A DNA stretch of 49,266 nt from Acidobacteriota bacterium (GTDB lineage: Bacteria > Acidobacteriota > Terriglobia > Acidiferrales > UBA7541), in assembly GCA_013286465.1 (NCBI GenBank), contig JABDFR010000016.1, positions 1-49,266 of the forward strand, given 5' to 3'. Positions 6,973 through 14,958 of the stretch are shown one piece after another. Positions within the stretch are counted from its first letter, which is position 1. The number at the start of each line of letters is the position of its first letter. The notes below the pieces were generated by a model. The model was not told the DNA's origin and did not search any database. It saw nothing but the letters and a program-made list of their open reading frames with translations. Both the position numbers and the translations under genes were made by a program.

Positions 6973-8142
6973 TTAGGATGGTTTTTTGGCAGTGTGGGTG
7001 GTTGCGCCACCGCCGATTTTAGCGAGGGTTTGCTGAGCAAGAGCGCGGTAGGGGCTGTCGATGGAGGCGGCTTCCGTCAGCGCGGCGCGGGCTTCGGGGA
7101 TTTTTTGCATTTTTGCCAGCGTGAAGCCGAGGCGGTATTGGTTGCGGGCGTAGCTTGTGGGATTTGATTTGAGCAGCGGGGTGGCTTGGCGGAACGCGTT
7201 GACCGCTTGCACGTTGAAGGTTTGATTTACGTAGACTTCGCCTAAGGCGGAATAGGCTAGGCCTTTTTGCATGGCGACTTGTTGCTGCCATTGCGCATCA
7301 TCCGCGCCTTCTGGCTTTTGCGCTTTGGTTAGGATGTCGATGGCTTTTTGCGCGTAGTCCGCGGCTTTGTCCAATTGCTGACCTTTTTCACTCCAATAAT
7401 CTGAAAGTAGCACTAGCATATCCACATTTTTCGGATCGGCAGCTAGGACTGCTTGCGCGGCTTCCATCATTTTTGGAAAATTCTGGGCTTGTTCTTCGGA
7501 GAAGGCTACCTGCTCGCGCGCGTTTACGGCGTAGGGGGAATCGGGGAAGTCTTTGGCGAAGCGGTCCATGTAATTGGCGCGGGATTTGGATTCGGTGAGT
7601 TTGTAGGCGGCGTTGAAGGTGGCGTTTTGATAGTAGGAGATGTCATCTTGCGCGCCGCGGAAGATGCCCTGCTTTTGTTGCTCCCAATTTTCTTTGGACA
7701 TACCGGTGGGCGGGGGCGAGGATTTGAAGCGCGTTACGATTCCGTTGGCGCGCTCGGCGGCGTCGAAGATTTTGGCTGTGTCGCCCTGTTCTTCGGCGGC
7801 GTGGACTAGCGTTACGGCTGTACTTAGATTTTCGGGATCTAGCTTTAGGGCTTTTTCGGCGTATTCGTAGGTCTTGGCGTAATTCTTTTGGGTTAAGTAA
7901 CTGCTCGCGTAGAGTTGATCGGCTAGGAGTTCTAGATCGCCTTTGCCGAAGTCGGCTGTGAATTTATCGAGTAACGCGATTTTGTCGGGGCCGTCTGGGG
8001 CGGCGTAGATTTCGGAGAGGGCTTTATCTTCGGGAGTGCCAGCGTTTACTGAGACGGTTTTGCCCATTTGGGCGCTCGCGATGGATGCGGCAGTGAAGAA
8101 CGATAGGATTGAAATTGTTGCGCGCATTGCGAGGCGATTCAT
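6973..8142 (-). CDS. Exported TPR-repeat protein
   Basis: 389 residues from the ATG at 8142, chosen because CCGGAGG lies just upstream and because it yields a signal peptide (MNRLAMRATISILSFFTAASIASAQ, likely cleaved after ASA). The mature part is helical with several tetratricopeptide units, for example KTYEYAEKALKLDPENLSTAVTLVHAAE, AQAVLAADPKNVDMLVLLSDYW, and the C-terminal NAFRQATPLLKSNPTSYARNQYRLGF. TPR arrays mediate protein-protein contacts. The location would be periplasmic. No enzymatic domain is seen and no specific partner is suggested by the neighbours. Confidence 0.82.
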   Translation of the reverse strand: MNRLAMRATISILSFFTAASIASAQMGKTVSVNAGTPEDKALSEIYAAPDGPDKIALLDKFTADFGKGDLELLADQLYASSYLTQKNYAKTYEYAEKALKLDPENLSTAVTLVHAAEEQGDTAKIFDAAERANGIVTRFKSSPPPTGMSKENWEQQKQGIFRGAQDDISYYQNATFNAAYKLTESKSRANYMDRFAKDFPDSPYAVNAREQVAFSEEQAQNFPKMMEAAQAVLAADPKNVDMLVLLSDYWSEKGQQLDKAADYAQKAIDILTKAQKPEGADDAQWQQQVAMQKGLAYSALGEVYVNQTFNVQAVNAFRQATPLLKSNPTSYARNQYRLGFTLAKMQKIPEARAALTEAASIDSPYRALAQQTLAKIGGGATTHTAKKPS

Positions 8143-8357
8143 TTGGGCCTCCGGAGCTGAATTGGGCGGACTGAATTTTGCGAATCGGCGCCGCCCCTGG
8201 CGCGATGCGGCGCATATTAGTCCAATGCGGGTTGGGTGGCAATTGTGATTGGTGGTTGGGATTGGCATTATTTATGGTTGGGCTGGCGAATGCGGTCGCG
8301 GGTGCGCCGGTGATTTGTAGCATGTCGTGACTGGGTAGAAATGCGGGGCCGAAAAGC

Positions 8358-8383
8358 GGGAGGGCCAAAGCACCCTCTCCTAC
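8358..8383 (-). repeat. REP-like hairpin, type D (copy 2)
   Basis: GGGAGGG, an eight-base centre CCAAAGCA, then CCCTCTCC and TAC; on the minus strand it reads GTAG then the hairpin. It ends 10 bp before the SDR start codon and adjoins that gene's ribosome site, so it would lie in the 5' leader. Confidence 0.7.
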
Positions 8384-8393
8384 TGGAGAATCT

Positions 8394-9185
8394 ATGGATC
8401 TTGGACTGAAGGGGCGCGTGGCTATTGTGGCGGCGGCTAGTAAGGGATTGGGGCGGGCTGTGGCGGAGGAATTAGCGCGGGAGGGGGCGGAGATTGCTAT
8501 TTGCGCGCGGACCCCGGCGGATACGGAGAAGACTGCTAAGGCGATCGAGGCTTCTACTGGGCGGGCGGTTTTGTGGCAGGCGATTGATGTTACTCGGGCG
8601 GAGGACGTGCAGGCATTCGTTGCCGCGGTGGAGAAGCAGTTTGGGCGTGTGGATATTTGCGTGACGAATGCGGGTGGGCCGCCTTCTAAGAAATTCTTGG
8701 AGATTTCGATCGAGGAGTGGCGGGCGGCGGTGGATTTGAATTTGATGAGCGCGGTTTTTTTTGCGCGCGTGGTTTTGCCGGGGATGCAGCAGCGCAAGTG
8801 GGGGCGGTTGATTACGATTACCTCGATGTCGGTGAAGCAGCCGGTGGATGGGTTGATTTTGTCGAATTCGGTGCGGGCGGCGATTACTGGATTGGCGCGG
8901 ACTTTGGCTAATGAATTTGGGGCGGATGGGATTACCGTGAATAATGTGGCGCCTGGTTATACTTTGACGGACCGTTTGGAGGAACTCGCGACGAAGCGGG
9001 CGGCGGATGCTGGGGTTTCGCGGGAAAAAATATTCGAGCAGATGAGCGCTTCAGTGCCGGCGCGGCGGATCGGGCGGCCGGAGGAATTTGCTGCGGCGGT
9101 GGCGTTTTTGGCTTCGGAACGGGCTGGTTATTTGAATGGGACTACGATTGCGGTGGATGGCGGTTGGGTGAGGAGTTTGTTGTAG
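8394..9185 (+). CDS. SDR-family protein of the BKR-like subgroup lacking the canonical catalytic Tyr/Lys
   Basis: 263 residues with a Rossmann fold. It begins LKGRVAIVAAASKGLGRAVAEELAREGA, an altered TGxxxGxG motif, then an NAG motif (CVTNAGGPP, about residue 94) and the S of TITSMS. Where classical SDRs have Tyr-x-x-x-Lys, this protein reads SNSVRAAITGLARTLANE, so the Tyr and Lys are replaced by Ser and Arg. The C-terminus GYLNGTTIAVDGGW is standard. The pattern fits a recognised subgroup resembling 3-oxoacyl-ACP reductase with an imperfect tetrad; members have no established reaction. The start is supported by TGGAG seven bases upstream. It stands alone between a divergent TPR gene and the M1 peptidase. 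Confidence 0.85.
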   Translation: MDLGLKGRVAIVAAASKGLGRAVAEELAREGAEIAICARTPADTEKTAKAIEASTGRAVLWQAIDVTRAEDVQAFVAAVEKQFGRVDICVTNAGGPPSKKFLEISIEEWRAAVDLNLMSAVFFARVVLPGMQQRKWGRLITITSMSVKQPVDGLILSNSVRAAITGLARTLANEFGADGITVNNVAPGYTLTDRLEELATKRAADAGVSREKIFEQMSASVPARRIGRPEEFAAAVAFLASERAGYLNGTTIAVDGGWVRSLL

Positions 9186-9308
9186 AGGTGGGAGGTTGTT
9201 GGGGCGTGCTTGCTAGTCCCGGGTGGGAGCGCGATGCACATTCGGACGAACGTTGATTTGGGTCCGCCGTTTTTGTTTGAGATGTGGGGTTGATTTACTT
9301 CGTAAGAT

Positions 9309-9331
9309 GCCGGCAGGGACGCCGACGCTAC
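9309..9331 (-). repeat. REP-like hairpin, type E (copy 1)
   Basis: GCCGGC-AGGGA-CGCCGAC followed by GCTAC. On the minus strand it reads GTAG-C then GTCGGCGTCCCTGCCGGC. It pairs with 28965-28986, which has the same length and arms. It lies 17 bp before the aminopeptidase start codon. Confidence 0.62.
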
Positions 9332-9348
9332 TTTACTGCGAGGATTCG

Positions 9349-11988
9349 ATGATGACGGGATTTTTGCGTTGGGGCGGTTTGCGGTGGCGGCTTGTTGGTG
9401 CTGCTGCGTTGGCGGGGATTTTACTTTTTGGCGCGGCTTCACGGTCACTGGCTCGCGATGACGATCCTTATGCTCGCTCGCGTGATTATGATTTGCTGAA
9501 TGTGCGGACGCATCTGCGATTTGATGTGGAGCAGAATAAGGTTATGGGCGAGGTGACCGAGAGCCTGGCGATTTTGCGGGAGAACGTCGAGGCGCTGCGA
9601 TTTGATTCGATCGGCTTGACGATTGAGAGCGTTACATTGAACTGGGCGGCGGCGAAATTTGACGTGCAGACGAAGGAATTGGTGGTGGCGCTGCCGAAGA
9701 AGGCGCGGCGCGGGGAAACTTTTGAGGTGACCATTCGTTATTCGGGGCAGCCTACCAAGGGGCTTTATTTCGTTTTGCCGGATAAGAATTATCCGGACCA
9801 GCCTCGGGAAATTTGGTCGCAGGGCGAATCGGAAGATACGCGCTACTACATTCCGATCTACGACTATCCGAACGATCGTACTACATCGGAGATGTTGCTG
9901 ACTGTGCCGGCGGATTGGTGGACGGTTTCGAATGGCAAATTGCTGGGAATTAAAAGCGAGGCGGACGGAACTAAGACTTGGGACTGGAAGCAATCGGAGA
10001 CTCTTTCGACTTATTTGATTTCGGTGGTGGCGGGCGAATTTGTGGAGAAGAAAGATACCTGGCGCGGAATTCCGGTGCAGTATGGCGTGCCGAAGGGGCA
10101 GGAGTTCAAGATTGATCCTACATTTTCGCGAACCAAAGGGATGTTGGACGCATTTTCGGACGCGCTGGACGTGAAATATCCGTGGGCGAAGTATGCACAG
10201 ACATCGGTGGACTATTTTATTGAAGGCGGGATGGAGAACACGAGTGCCACAACACTTACTGTGCGCGGCTTGGTCCATCCGAAACTGGCGGGGGAATCTG
10301 CTTACGGCAGCGATGATCTGGATTCCCACGAGCTGGCGCATCAGTGGTTTGGAGATTTGGTGACTTGCAAGGACTGGGCGAGTATTTGGCTGAATGAAGG
10401 TTTTGCTACTTACTTCGAACATTTTTGGCTCGAGAAGAACTTCGGGAAGGACGATTCCGACTACGAATTCTGGACGGATGCGAATCAGTGGATGAATCAG
10501 CGGGCGTTGTATGGCGTGCCGATCGTCACGCGAAATATCGACGATTCGGTGGAGTATGAGGGGAATATTTACACCAAGGGCGGCCTCGTTCTGAAGATGC
10601 TGCGCGAGAAATTGGGGGATCGGGATTTCTTTCGCGGGTTGCATCATTATTTGGACGTGAATCGCGGACAGAATGTGGTTACGGCGGACTTGATCAAGGC
10701 CATCGAGCAAGAGACTTCGGTGAACGTGGATGAATTTTTTCAGCAGTGGATTTACCGGGCCGGGGCGCCGAAATTTGAAGTGGCGGTGAAGTGGGATGAC
10801 TTGGTGGATTCGGTGCATATGCAGGTGAAGCAGACGCAGAAAGTGGAGGGATTGGTGCCGCTGTTTCACGTGCCGATTGAGGTGGAGATTGCCACGAAGA
10901 GCGGGGTGAAAACTTTTCCGATTGATGTGAGTAAGGATGAGGAGATTTATTCTTTTGCTTTGGATGGGCCGCCGTTGATGGTGATTTTTGATAAGGGCGA
11001 CAAGATTTTGAAGAGTGCGGAGTTCAAGCGCGAGCCGGCGATGTTGATTTATCAGTTGAAACATGCGGAGACGGTGCCGGACCGAGCGGATGCGGCTAAG
11101 GCGCTTGGCGAAGTGAAGGGCAATGCGGAAGTGGCGGCGGCTTTGGGAGAAGCGGCGCGGGGGGATTCGTTTTGGGGAGTGCGGGTGGAATGTTTGCGGG
11201 CGCTGGGAAAAATTGGCGGAGCGGAAGCGGAGAAGCAGATCCAAGAGGCGCTTTCGAATGAGAAGGCGTGGGTGCGCGATGTGGCTGTCGGACAGCTTGG
11301 GAATTTCAAGACGGACGCTTCGCTTGGCGGGCAGCTGGGAAAAATTGCTGTTGACGATCCGGCTTACCGCGTGCGGAATTCGGCGATGTTGGCGCTGGCG
11401 CAGTTGAAGGCCGCGAATGCATTTGAGGTGTTGAGTGCCGCGATGCAGATGGATTCGCCGGACAACACAACGCGGCGGGCGGCGCTGCGGGCTTTTGGGT
11501 CGCTGGGCGATGATCGGGCGGTGCCGATACTTCTTGATTGGTCGGCGGCTGGGAAGCCGATGGAGTTGCGGCAGGCGGCGGTTGGAAGTCTTGGGCCTGT
11601 TGGCAAGGGGAATAAGGATGTGACGCGGGCGCTGGTTTCTTATTTGGACGAGCGGTGGCTTTCGAAATATGCGGTGGTGTTTGCGCTCGGGCGGCATGGG
11701 GACCCGGACGCGATTCCTGCGCTCGAGAAATTGGCGAACGGCGAGAAATTGTCTTTTGGATTGGCGTCGGTGGCGAAGAGTCAGATTCAATCGATTCGAG
11801 CGCAGGCGGTTGGCGGGAAGGCGGCGGAATCGCCTTATGGGCCGGGGGCGGCGTCGCAAGCGTCGGGCGGCGAGGGCGCGGACAATGCGGCTTTGATGGA
11901 GCAGTTGGAAAAATTGACGCGGCGGTTGGATGAGATGAATGAGCGGTTAGCGAAGATTGAGGAGCAGATGGCGGGGGCGAATAAATAG
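9349..11988 (+). CDS. Exported M1-family zinc aminopeptidase with C-terminal HEAT repeats
   Basis: 879 residues from the ATG at 9349 (GAGG five bases upstream), giving a signal-type N-terminus that ends near residue 36. The N-terminal beta domain is followed by GGMENTSA (about 293; the GAMEN exopeptidase motif) and the zinc site HELAHQW (about 327-333) with NEGFATYFE supplying the third ligand. The catalytic domain ends near residue 560. The rest is an array of HEAT-like helical repeats (ALGEAARGDSFWGVRVECLRALGKIGG and similar) and finally a short coiled coil (MEQLEKLTRRLDEMNERLAKIEEQM). M1 enzymes release N-terminal residues from peptides. The repeat array and coiled coil suggest anchoring or oligomerisation; that part is inference. 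Confidence 0.9.
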   Translation: MMTGFLRWGGLRWRLVGAAALAGILLFGAASRSLARDDDPYARSRDYDLLNVRTHLRFDVEQNKVMGEVTESLAILRENVEALRFDSIGLTIESVTLNWAAAKFDVQTKELVVALPKKARRGETFEVTIRYSGQPTKGLYFVLPDKNYPDQPREIWSQGESEDTRYYIPIYDYPNDRTTSEMLLTVPADWWTVSNGKLLGIKSEADGTKTWDWKQSETLSTYLISVVAGEFVEKKDTWRGIPVQYGVPKGQEFKIDPTFSRTKGMLDAFSDALDVKYPWAKYAQTSVDYFIEGGMENTSATTLTVRGLVHPKLAGESAYGSDDLDSHELAHQWFGDLVTCKDWASIWLNEGFATYFEHFWLEKNFGKDDSDYEFWTDANQWMNQRALYGVPIVTRNIDDSVEYEGNIYTKGGLVLKMLREKLGDRDFFRGLHHYLDVNRGQNVVTADLIKAIEQETSVNVDEFFQQWIYRAGAPKFEVAVKWDDLVDSVHMQVKQTQKVEGLVPLFHVPIEVEIATKSGVKTFPIDVSKDEEIYSFALDGPPLMVIFDKGDKILKSAEFKREPAMLIYQLKHAETVPDRADAAKALGEVKGNAEVAAALGEAARGDSFWGVRVECLRALGKIGGAEAEKQIQEALSNEKAWVRDVAVGQLGNFKTDASLGGQLGKIAVDDPAYRVRNSAMLALAQLKAANAFEVLSAAMQMDSPDNTTRRAALRAFGSLGDDRAVPILLDWSAAGKPMELRQAAVGSLGPVGKGNKDVTRALVSYLDERWLSKYAVVFALGRHGDPDAIPALEKLANGEKLSFGLASVAKSQIQSIRAQAVGGKAAESPYGPGAASQASGGEGADNAALMEQLEKLTRRLDEMNERLAKIEEQMAGANK

Positions 11989-12044
11989 GTTGTGATTACG
12001 CGTTGTGTTTAGTGAACGTGCGAACGGCGGCAGGCGGGCACACC

Positions 12045-12089
12045 AACACCCACGGCCAAACCGGGCGGGAGCTTAACCCCCGCCCCTAC
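12045..12089 (-). repeat. REP-like element, type B (copy 1), overlapping a gene end
   Basis: This 45-bp element begins AACACCCACGGCCAAACC, then has GGGCGGG, a centre AGCTTAACC, CCCGCCC and CTAC. It matches 21866-21910 closely over the same length. The stop codon of the minus-strand glycerate kinase gene (12073-12075) lies inside it. Confidence 0.75.
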
Positions 12090-13383
12090 TTAGGAAAATT
12101 CTTAGATCGCGTAGGTTGTTGCCTGTGGAGCCTGTGATTATGGCGTCGTTTAGTTTTTCGAAGAAGGTGTAGGCGTCGCTGCGGGTTTGGTAGTCATCGG
12201 GATTTAGATTCTTGGCTCGGGCTCGGGCTATTGTTTCGCCGTCGGCTACTGCGCCTGCTGCTGGGCTGTTTCCGTCTACTCCATCGGTTCCTGCGCTTAG
12301 CACTACGATATTTTTGCCGACGATTTTTTTTGCGCAGGCGAGCGCGAAGGCGGAATTGCGGCCGCCTACTCCATTGCCTGTTACCGGGCTGGATACTTCT
12401 CCGTCGGCGATCACTGCCACCGGTCTTCCCTGCTCTTTTCGAAACTTCTGGAGTTGATCCAGCAGAAAATCTGCGGCGCGATCGATGGGCCAGTTGTCGG
12501 TGGAATTATCGCAGATGGGGAGGAAGCCTTCGGCTTCTACGGCTTTGTGGGCGTGATGAAAAAGATCGTGCATGCCGAGAATCATTGCGAAATGGGCGCG
12601 ATCGAATGCGGGGTCGCCGGGCTTGGGAGTTTCGATTAGCGAATTGCGTTCGAAATCGGCGCGCAGACTTGCGGGAATTCTTGGGATTAGATCGTAGAGG
12701 CGTGCGATGCGCTGGGCGTCGGCGATTGTGGAAGGATCGGGAAGAGTGGGGCCGGAGGCGAGGGCGGGTTCGTGACCTTCGGGGACGTCGGTTACGCCGA
12801 GAGTGATTTTTGTCGCGCCGGATGCGACGAGTTGGGCCAGGCGGCCGCCTTTTGTGGCGGAGAGATGGCGGCGGATTACATTTATTTCTTCGATGGGGGC
12901 GCCGCAGGTGACGAGAATGCGATGTAGCTCCTGAAAATCCGCGAGCGTGACTTGCGCATCGAGAGGCGTCTCGACGAGCGTTGAGCCGCCGCCGGAGAGT
13001 AGAAAAATGACTAGCGAGCGATCGGTGGTGCGCTTTAGGCGCTCGACGATCGCGCGGCCCGCGGCGAAACTTTGCTCGTTGGGGATCGGGTGGCCGCCGA
13101 TGAAAATTTGCCAGTTGGGTGGGGCTTGAGCCGGTGCGGATGGAGTTACGAGGATTCCTTGGGCGCGGGAGTTTGGCGGAATAATGCGATCGAGGCCTTG
13201 GGCCATGGGGAGAGAGGCTTTGCCATAGGCGATCGGGAGGATTTCTTGAAAATTGCGCAGATCGATTCGATCACCGTTGATGCAGATCGTCGAACCGCTG
13301 GGATCTAGTTTGCAGTCCATTGTGTCGGGGATATTTATGGCCGCGAGAGTGGCGCGGAAGATGCGTTGTGCGATTTCTTTCAT
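12073..13383 (-). CDS. Glycerate 2-kinase (DUF4147/MOFRL type)
   Basis: 436 residues with the two-part structure of class-II glycerate kinases. The N-terminal DUF4147 domain includes AYGKASLPMAQGL, the glycine-rich FLLSGGGSTLVETP and RRHLSATKGGRLA. The C-terminal MOFRL domain includes VIADGEVSSPVTGNGVGGRNSAFALA and VVLSAGTDGVDGNSPAAGA. These enzymes phosphorylate D-glycerate, generally at the 2-position, feeding glycolysis. It lies downstream of a 2-hydroxyacid dehydrogenase gene on the same strand and opposite a glcDEF operon. The last residues (SRGGG) and the stop codon are encoded by a dispersed repeat, so the native C-terminus has apparently been replaced. Confidence 0.9.
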   Translation of the reverse strand: MKEIAQRIFRATLAAINIPDTMDCKLDPSGSTICINGDRIDLRNFQEILPIAYGKASLPMAQGLDRIIPPNSRAQGILVTPSAPAQAPPNWQIFIGGHPIPNEQSFAAGRAIVERLKRTTDRSLVIFLLSGGGSTLVETPLDAQVTLADFQELHRILVTCGAPIEEINVIRRHLSATKGGRLAQLVASGATKITLGVTDVPEGHEPALASGPTLPDPSTIADAQRIARLYDLIPRIPASLRADFERNSLIETPKPGDPAFDRAHFAMILGMHDLFHHAHKAVEAEGFLPICDNSTDNWPIDRAADFLLDQLQKFRKEQGRPVAVIADGEVSSPVTGNGVGGRNSAFALACAKKIVGKNIVVLSAGTDGVDGNSPAAGAVADGETIARARAKNLNPDDYQTRSDAYTFFEKLNDAIITGSTGNNLRDLRIFLSRGGG

Positions 13384-13447
13384 ATTGCGGTGGCCGCGTG
13401 CGACGGGTTCATTTCAAAAAAACTTTGCAGGCCGGATCGGGATGTCC

Positions 13448-13513
13448 TCAGGGGCTAAAGCCCACGAATGTAGAAGCGAGTTTATGTCGGAGCTAAAGCA
13501 CCGAACCCCTAAA
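13448..13513 (-). repeat. Double-hairpin repeat, type A (copy 1)
   Basis: The 66-bp element has GGGCTAAAGCCC (13452-13463), about 25 less conserved bases, then GGAGCTAAAGCACCG and a CCCCTAAA end. The same architecture, with better pairing, is at 23440-23504. It lies between the glycerate kinase and the dehydrogenase genes. Confidence 0.7.
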
Positions 13514-13537
13514 AAACGTTTAGGAGAGGAATTCATT

Positions 13538-14536
13538 TCAGGAAGATGTGGCGGTCTGGCCCGCCAGGACTTCGGGATTGATTAGCGTGGGAGGGCGGCG
13601 GCCCTCGAAGAGGGCGATTACGTTATCGGCGGCGACTAACGCCATTTTGGTGCGGGTTTCGAGCGAGGCGCTGCCGATGTGCGGCGTGACTACTACATTT
13701 TTGAGGGCGAGAAGTTCGGGGGAAACTTTCGGTTCGAATTCGAAAACGTCGAGCGCGGCGCCGGCGATTTTTCCGGATTTGATGGCTTCCAGGAGCGCCG
13801 CTTCATCGACGACTGGGCCGCGCGAAGTATTGACGACGTAGGCGGTGGGCTTCATTTGTGCGAAGGTCTTGGTGCCGAAGAGATGATGCGTTTGCGCAGT
13901 GAGCGGAACATGGAGAGTAATAAAATCGGACTCGAACAGAATGCGATCGAAGCTGACAAATTCCGCGGCGAGCTTTGACTCGATCTCGCTGCCCACGCGC
14001 GCGGCATCGTGATAGAGCGTGCGCATGCGGAAGCCTTTGGCGCGGCGGGCCATTTCGCGTCCGATGCGGCCGAAGCCAACGATGCCGAGAGTTTTTCCCC
14101 AGATGTCGGCGCCGCAGAGTTGGTCGAGATCCCAGCCGGGCCAGGTGCCGGAGCGCAGCCAGGTTTCGGCTTCCGAAAGGCGGCGGGCTGCGGCCATCAT
14201 GATCATCCAGGCGGTGTCCGCCGTCGTGTCATCGAGGACGCCGGGCGTATTCGTGGCCGCTACTTTGTGATGGGTGCAGGCGGAGATGTCGAGATTGTCG
14301 TAGCCGACGGAGACGGTGGCGGCGATGCGCAGGCGCGGGGCTTTCGAGAGTAATTCTTCGTCGACTTTTTCGGTGAGGAGGCAGATTAGCGCGTCTTTAT
14401 CGGCGACGCGCATGAGAAGTTCGGCGCGTGGGATGTGCGTTGCGGCGGTCCAGTATTCGGTGTCGCATTTTTCGTCGAGAGCTTTGCGGGCTGGTTCGAA
14501 TAGTGAGTGGGTGATTAGAACTTTGGGGCGAGGCAT
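13538..14536 (-). CDS. D-2-hydroxyacid dehydrogenase (glyoxylate/hydroxypyruvate reductase type)
   Basis: 332 residues of the D-isomer-specific 2-hydroxyacid dehydrogenase family. It has the substrate loop TVSVGYDNLDI, the nucleotide motif LGIVGFGRIGREMARRAKGF, the catalytic Arg in VVNTSRGPVVDEAAL, the acid in DVFEFEP and the His in TPHIGSASLETR. The short D-x-A-R after the Rossmann strand (YHDAARV) hints at NADP use but is not decisive. GGGAG lies six bases before the ATG. Such enzymes reduce glyoxylate to glycolate or hydroxypyruvate to D-glycerate. Position next to glycerate kinase and glycolate oxidase genes favours D-glycerate as the relevant product. Confidence 0.88.
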   Translation of the reverse strand: MPRPKVLITHSLFEPARKALDEKCDTEYWTAATHIPRAELLMRVADKDALICLLTEKVDEELLSKAPRLRIAATVSVGYDNLDISACTHHKVAATNTPGVLDDTTADTAWMIMMAAARRLSEAETWLRSGTWPGWDLDQLCGADIWGKTLGIVGFGRIGREMARRAKGFRMRTLYHDAARVGSEIESKLAAEFVSFDRILFESDFITLHVPLTAQTHHLFGTKTFAQMKPTAYVVNTSRGPVVDEAALLEAIKSGKIAGAALDVFEFEPKVSPELLALKNVVVTPHIGSASLETRTKMALVAADNVIALFEGRRPPTLINPEVLAGQTATSS

Positions 14537-14708
14537 GCGGCGCTCCCTGATTCCGCGGTTGGACCGCGGGCGGGAGTAGCATACACGAATTGGGAGGAGT
14601 TGATGCGGGGAACAGACGGCGAGTCGTTCGTCGCGAAGCGATGAAATGTGGGTAACACGGAATCGAGTCGCGCGGAGTTAGTAGCCCACATTTTCGCGAG
14701 GGTTACAC

Positions 14709-14736
14709 GGGCGGGCGCAGCAAGCGGCGCCCCTAC
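14709..14736 (-). repeat. REP-like hairpin, type C (copy 1)
   Basis: GGGCGGGCGCAGCAAGCGG then CGCCCCTAC; on the minus strand it starts GTAGGGGCG. It shares its first 15 bases and the preceding GTTAC with 19380-19413. Confidence 0.68.
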
Positions 14737-14776
14737 GAAAACGAGAAAAAACAATTCAAGAACCAAAGAAAATGCA

Positions 14777-14809
14777 GATCCCTCACCCCTAAAGCGGGTT
14801 CGGGATGAC
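14777..14809 (+). repeat. Dispersed 33-bp repeat, type F (copy 2)
   Basis: GATCCCTCACCCCT through TTCGGGATGAC, 29 of 33 positions as in 5009-5041 by eye. Its last half is also the first part of the tandem units that follow. Confidence 0.7.
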
Positions 14810-14880
14810 ATAAGAGAAATGCGCGGGTTCGGGATGACGCAAAAGAAATGTGCGGGTTCCGGTGGACTGCGTAAGAGAAA
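14794..14880 (+). repeat. Three 29-bp tandem units
   Basis: Units start at 14794, 14823 and 14852, each opening GCGGGTT. The first two read GCGGGTTCGGGATGAC then an A-rich stretch ending AGAAAT; the third is diverged (GCGGGTTCCGGTGGACTGCG). They appear to have grown from the end of the type-F repeat. Confidence 0.7.
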
Positions 14881-14902
14881 CGGGATCGCAGAGGCGCGCG
14901 CG

Positions 14903-14932
14903 TTGACGCGCGTCTTGGGGCGCGACTATAGT
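14903..14932 (+). promoter_or_regulatory. Promoter of glcDEF
   Basis: TTGACG (14903-14908), an 18-bp spacer, then TATAGT (14927-14932). The start of transcription would be near 14939. This rules out the TTG at 14932 as the glcD start and favours the TTG at 14959, which has GAGGCGG ahead of it. No palindromic operator is evident. Confidence 0.65.
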
Positions 14933-14958
14933 TGCCGCAGCTACTGAGGCGGTTTTCT

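Larger units (their letters stand above)
14537..14902. other. Divergent intergenic region made largely of repeats
   Basis: This gene-free stretch between the dehydrogenase and glcD holds a type-C hairpin (14709-14736), a type-F repeat (14777-14809) and three 29-bp tandem units (14794-14880). No gene is supported here. The glcD promoter begins directly after it. Confidence 0.65.

Noticed and set aside
9445-11859. Very long open frame on the minus strand opposite the M1 aminopeptidase
   Set aside because: It is rich in Arg, His and Pro, has no family motif, and mirrors the codon bias of the well-supported plus-strand gene.
14932-14958. TTG at 14932 as the start of glcD
   Set aside because: It lies in the predicted -10 hexamer TATAGT, so it would not be transcribed from that promoter. 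The TTG at 14959 has a ribosome site.
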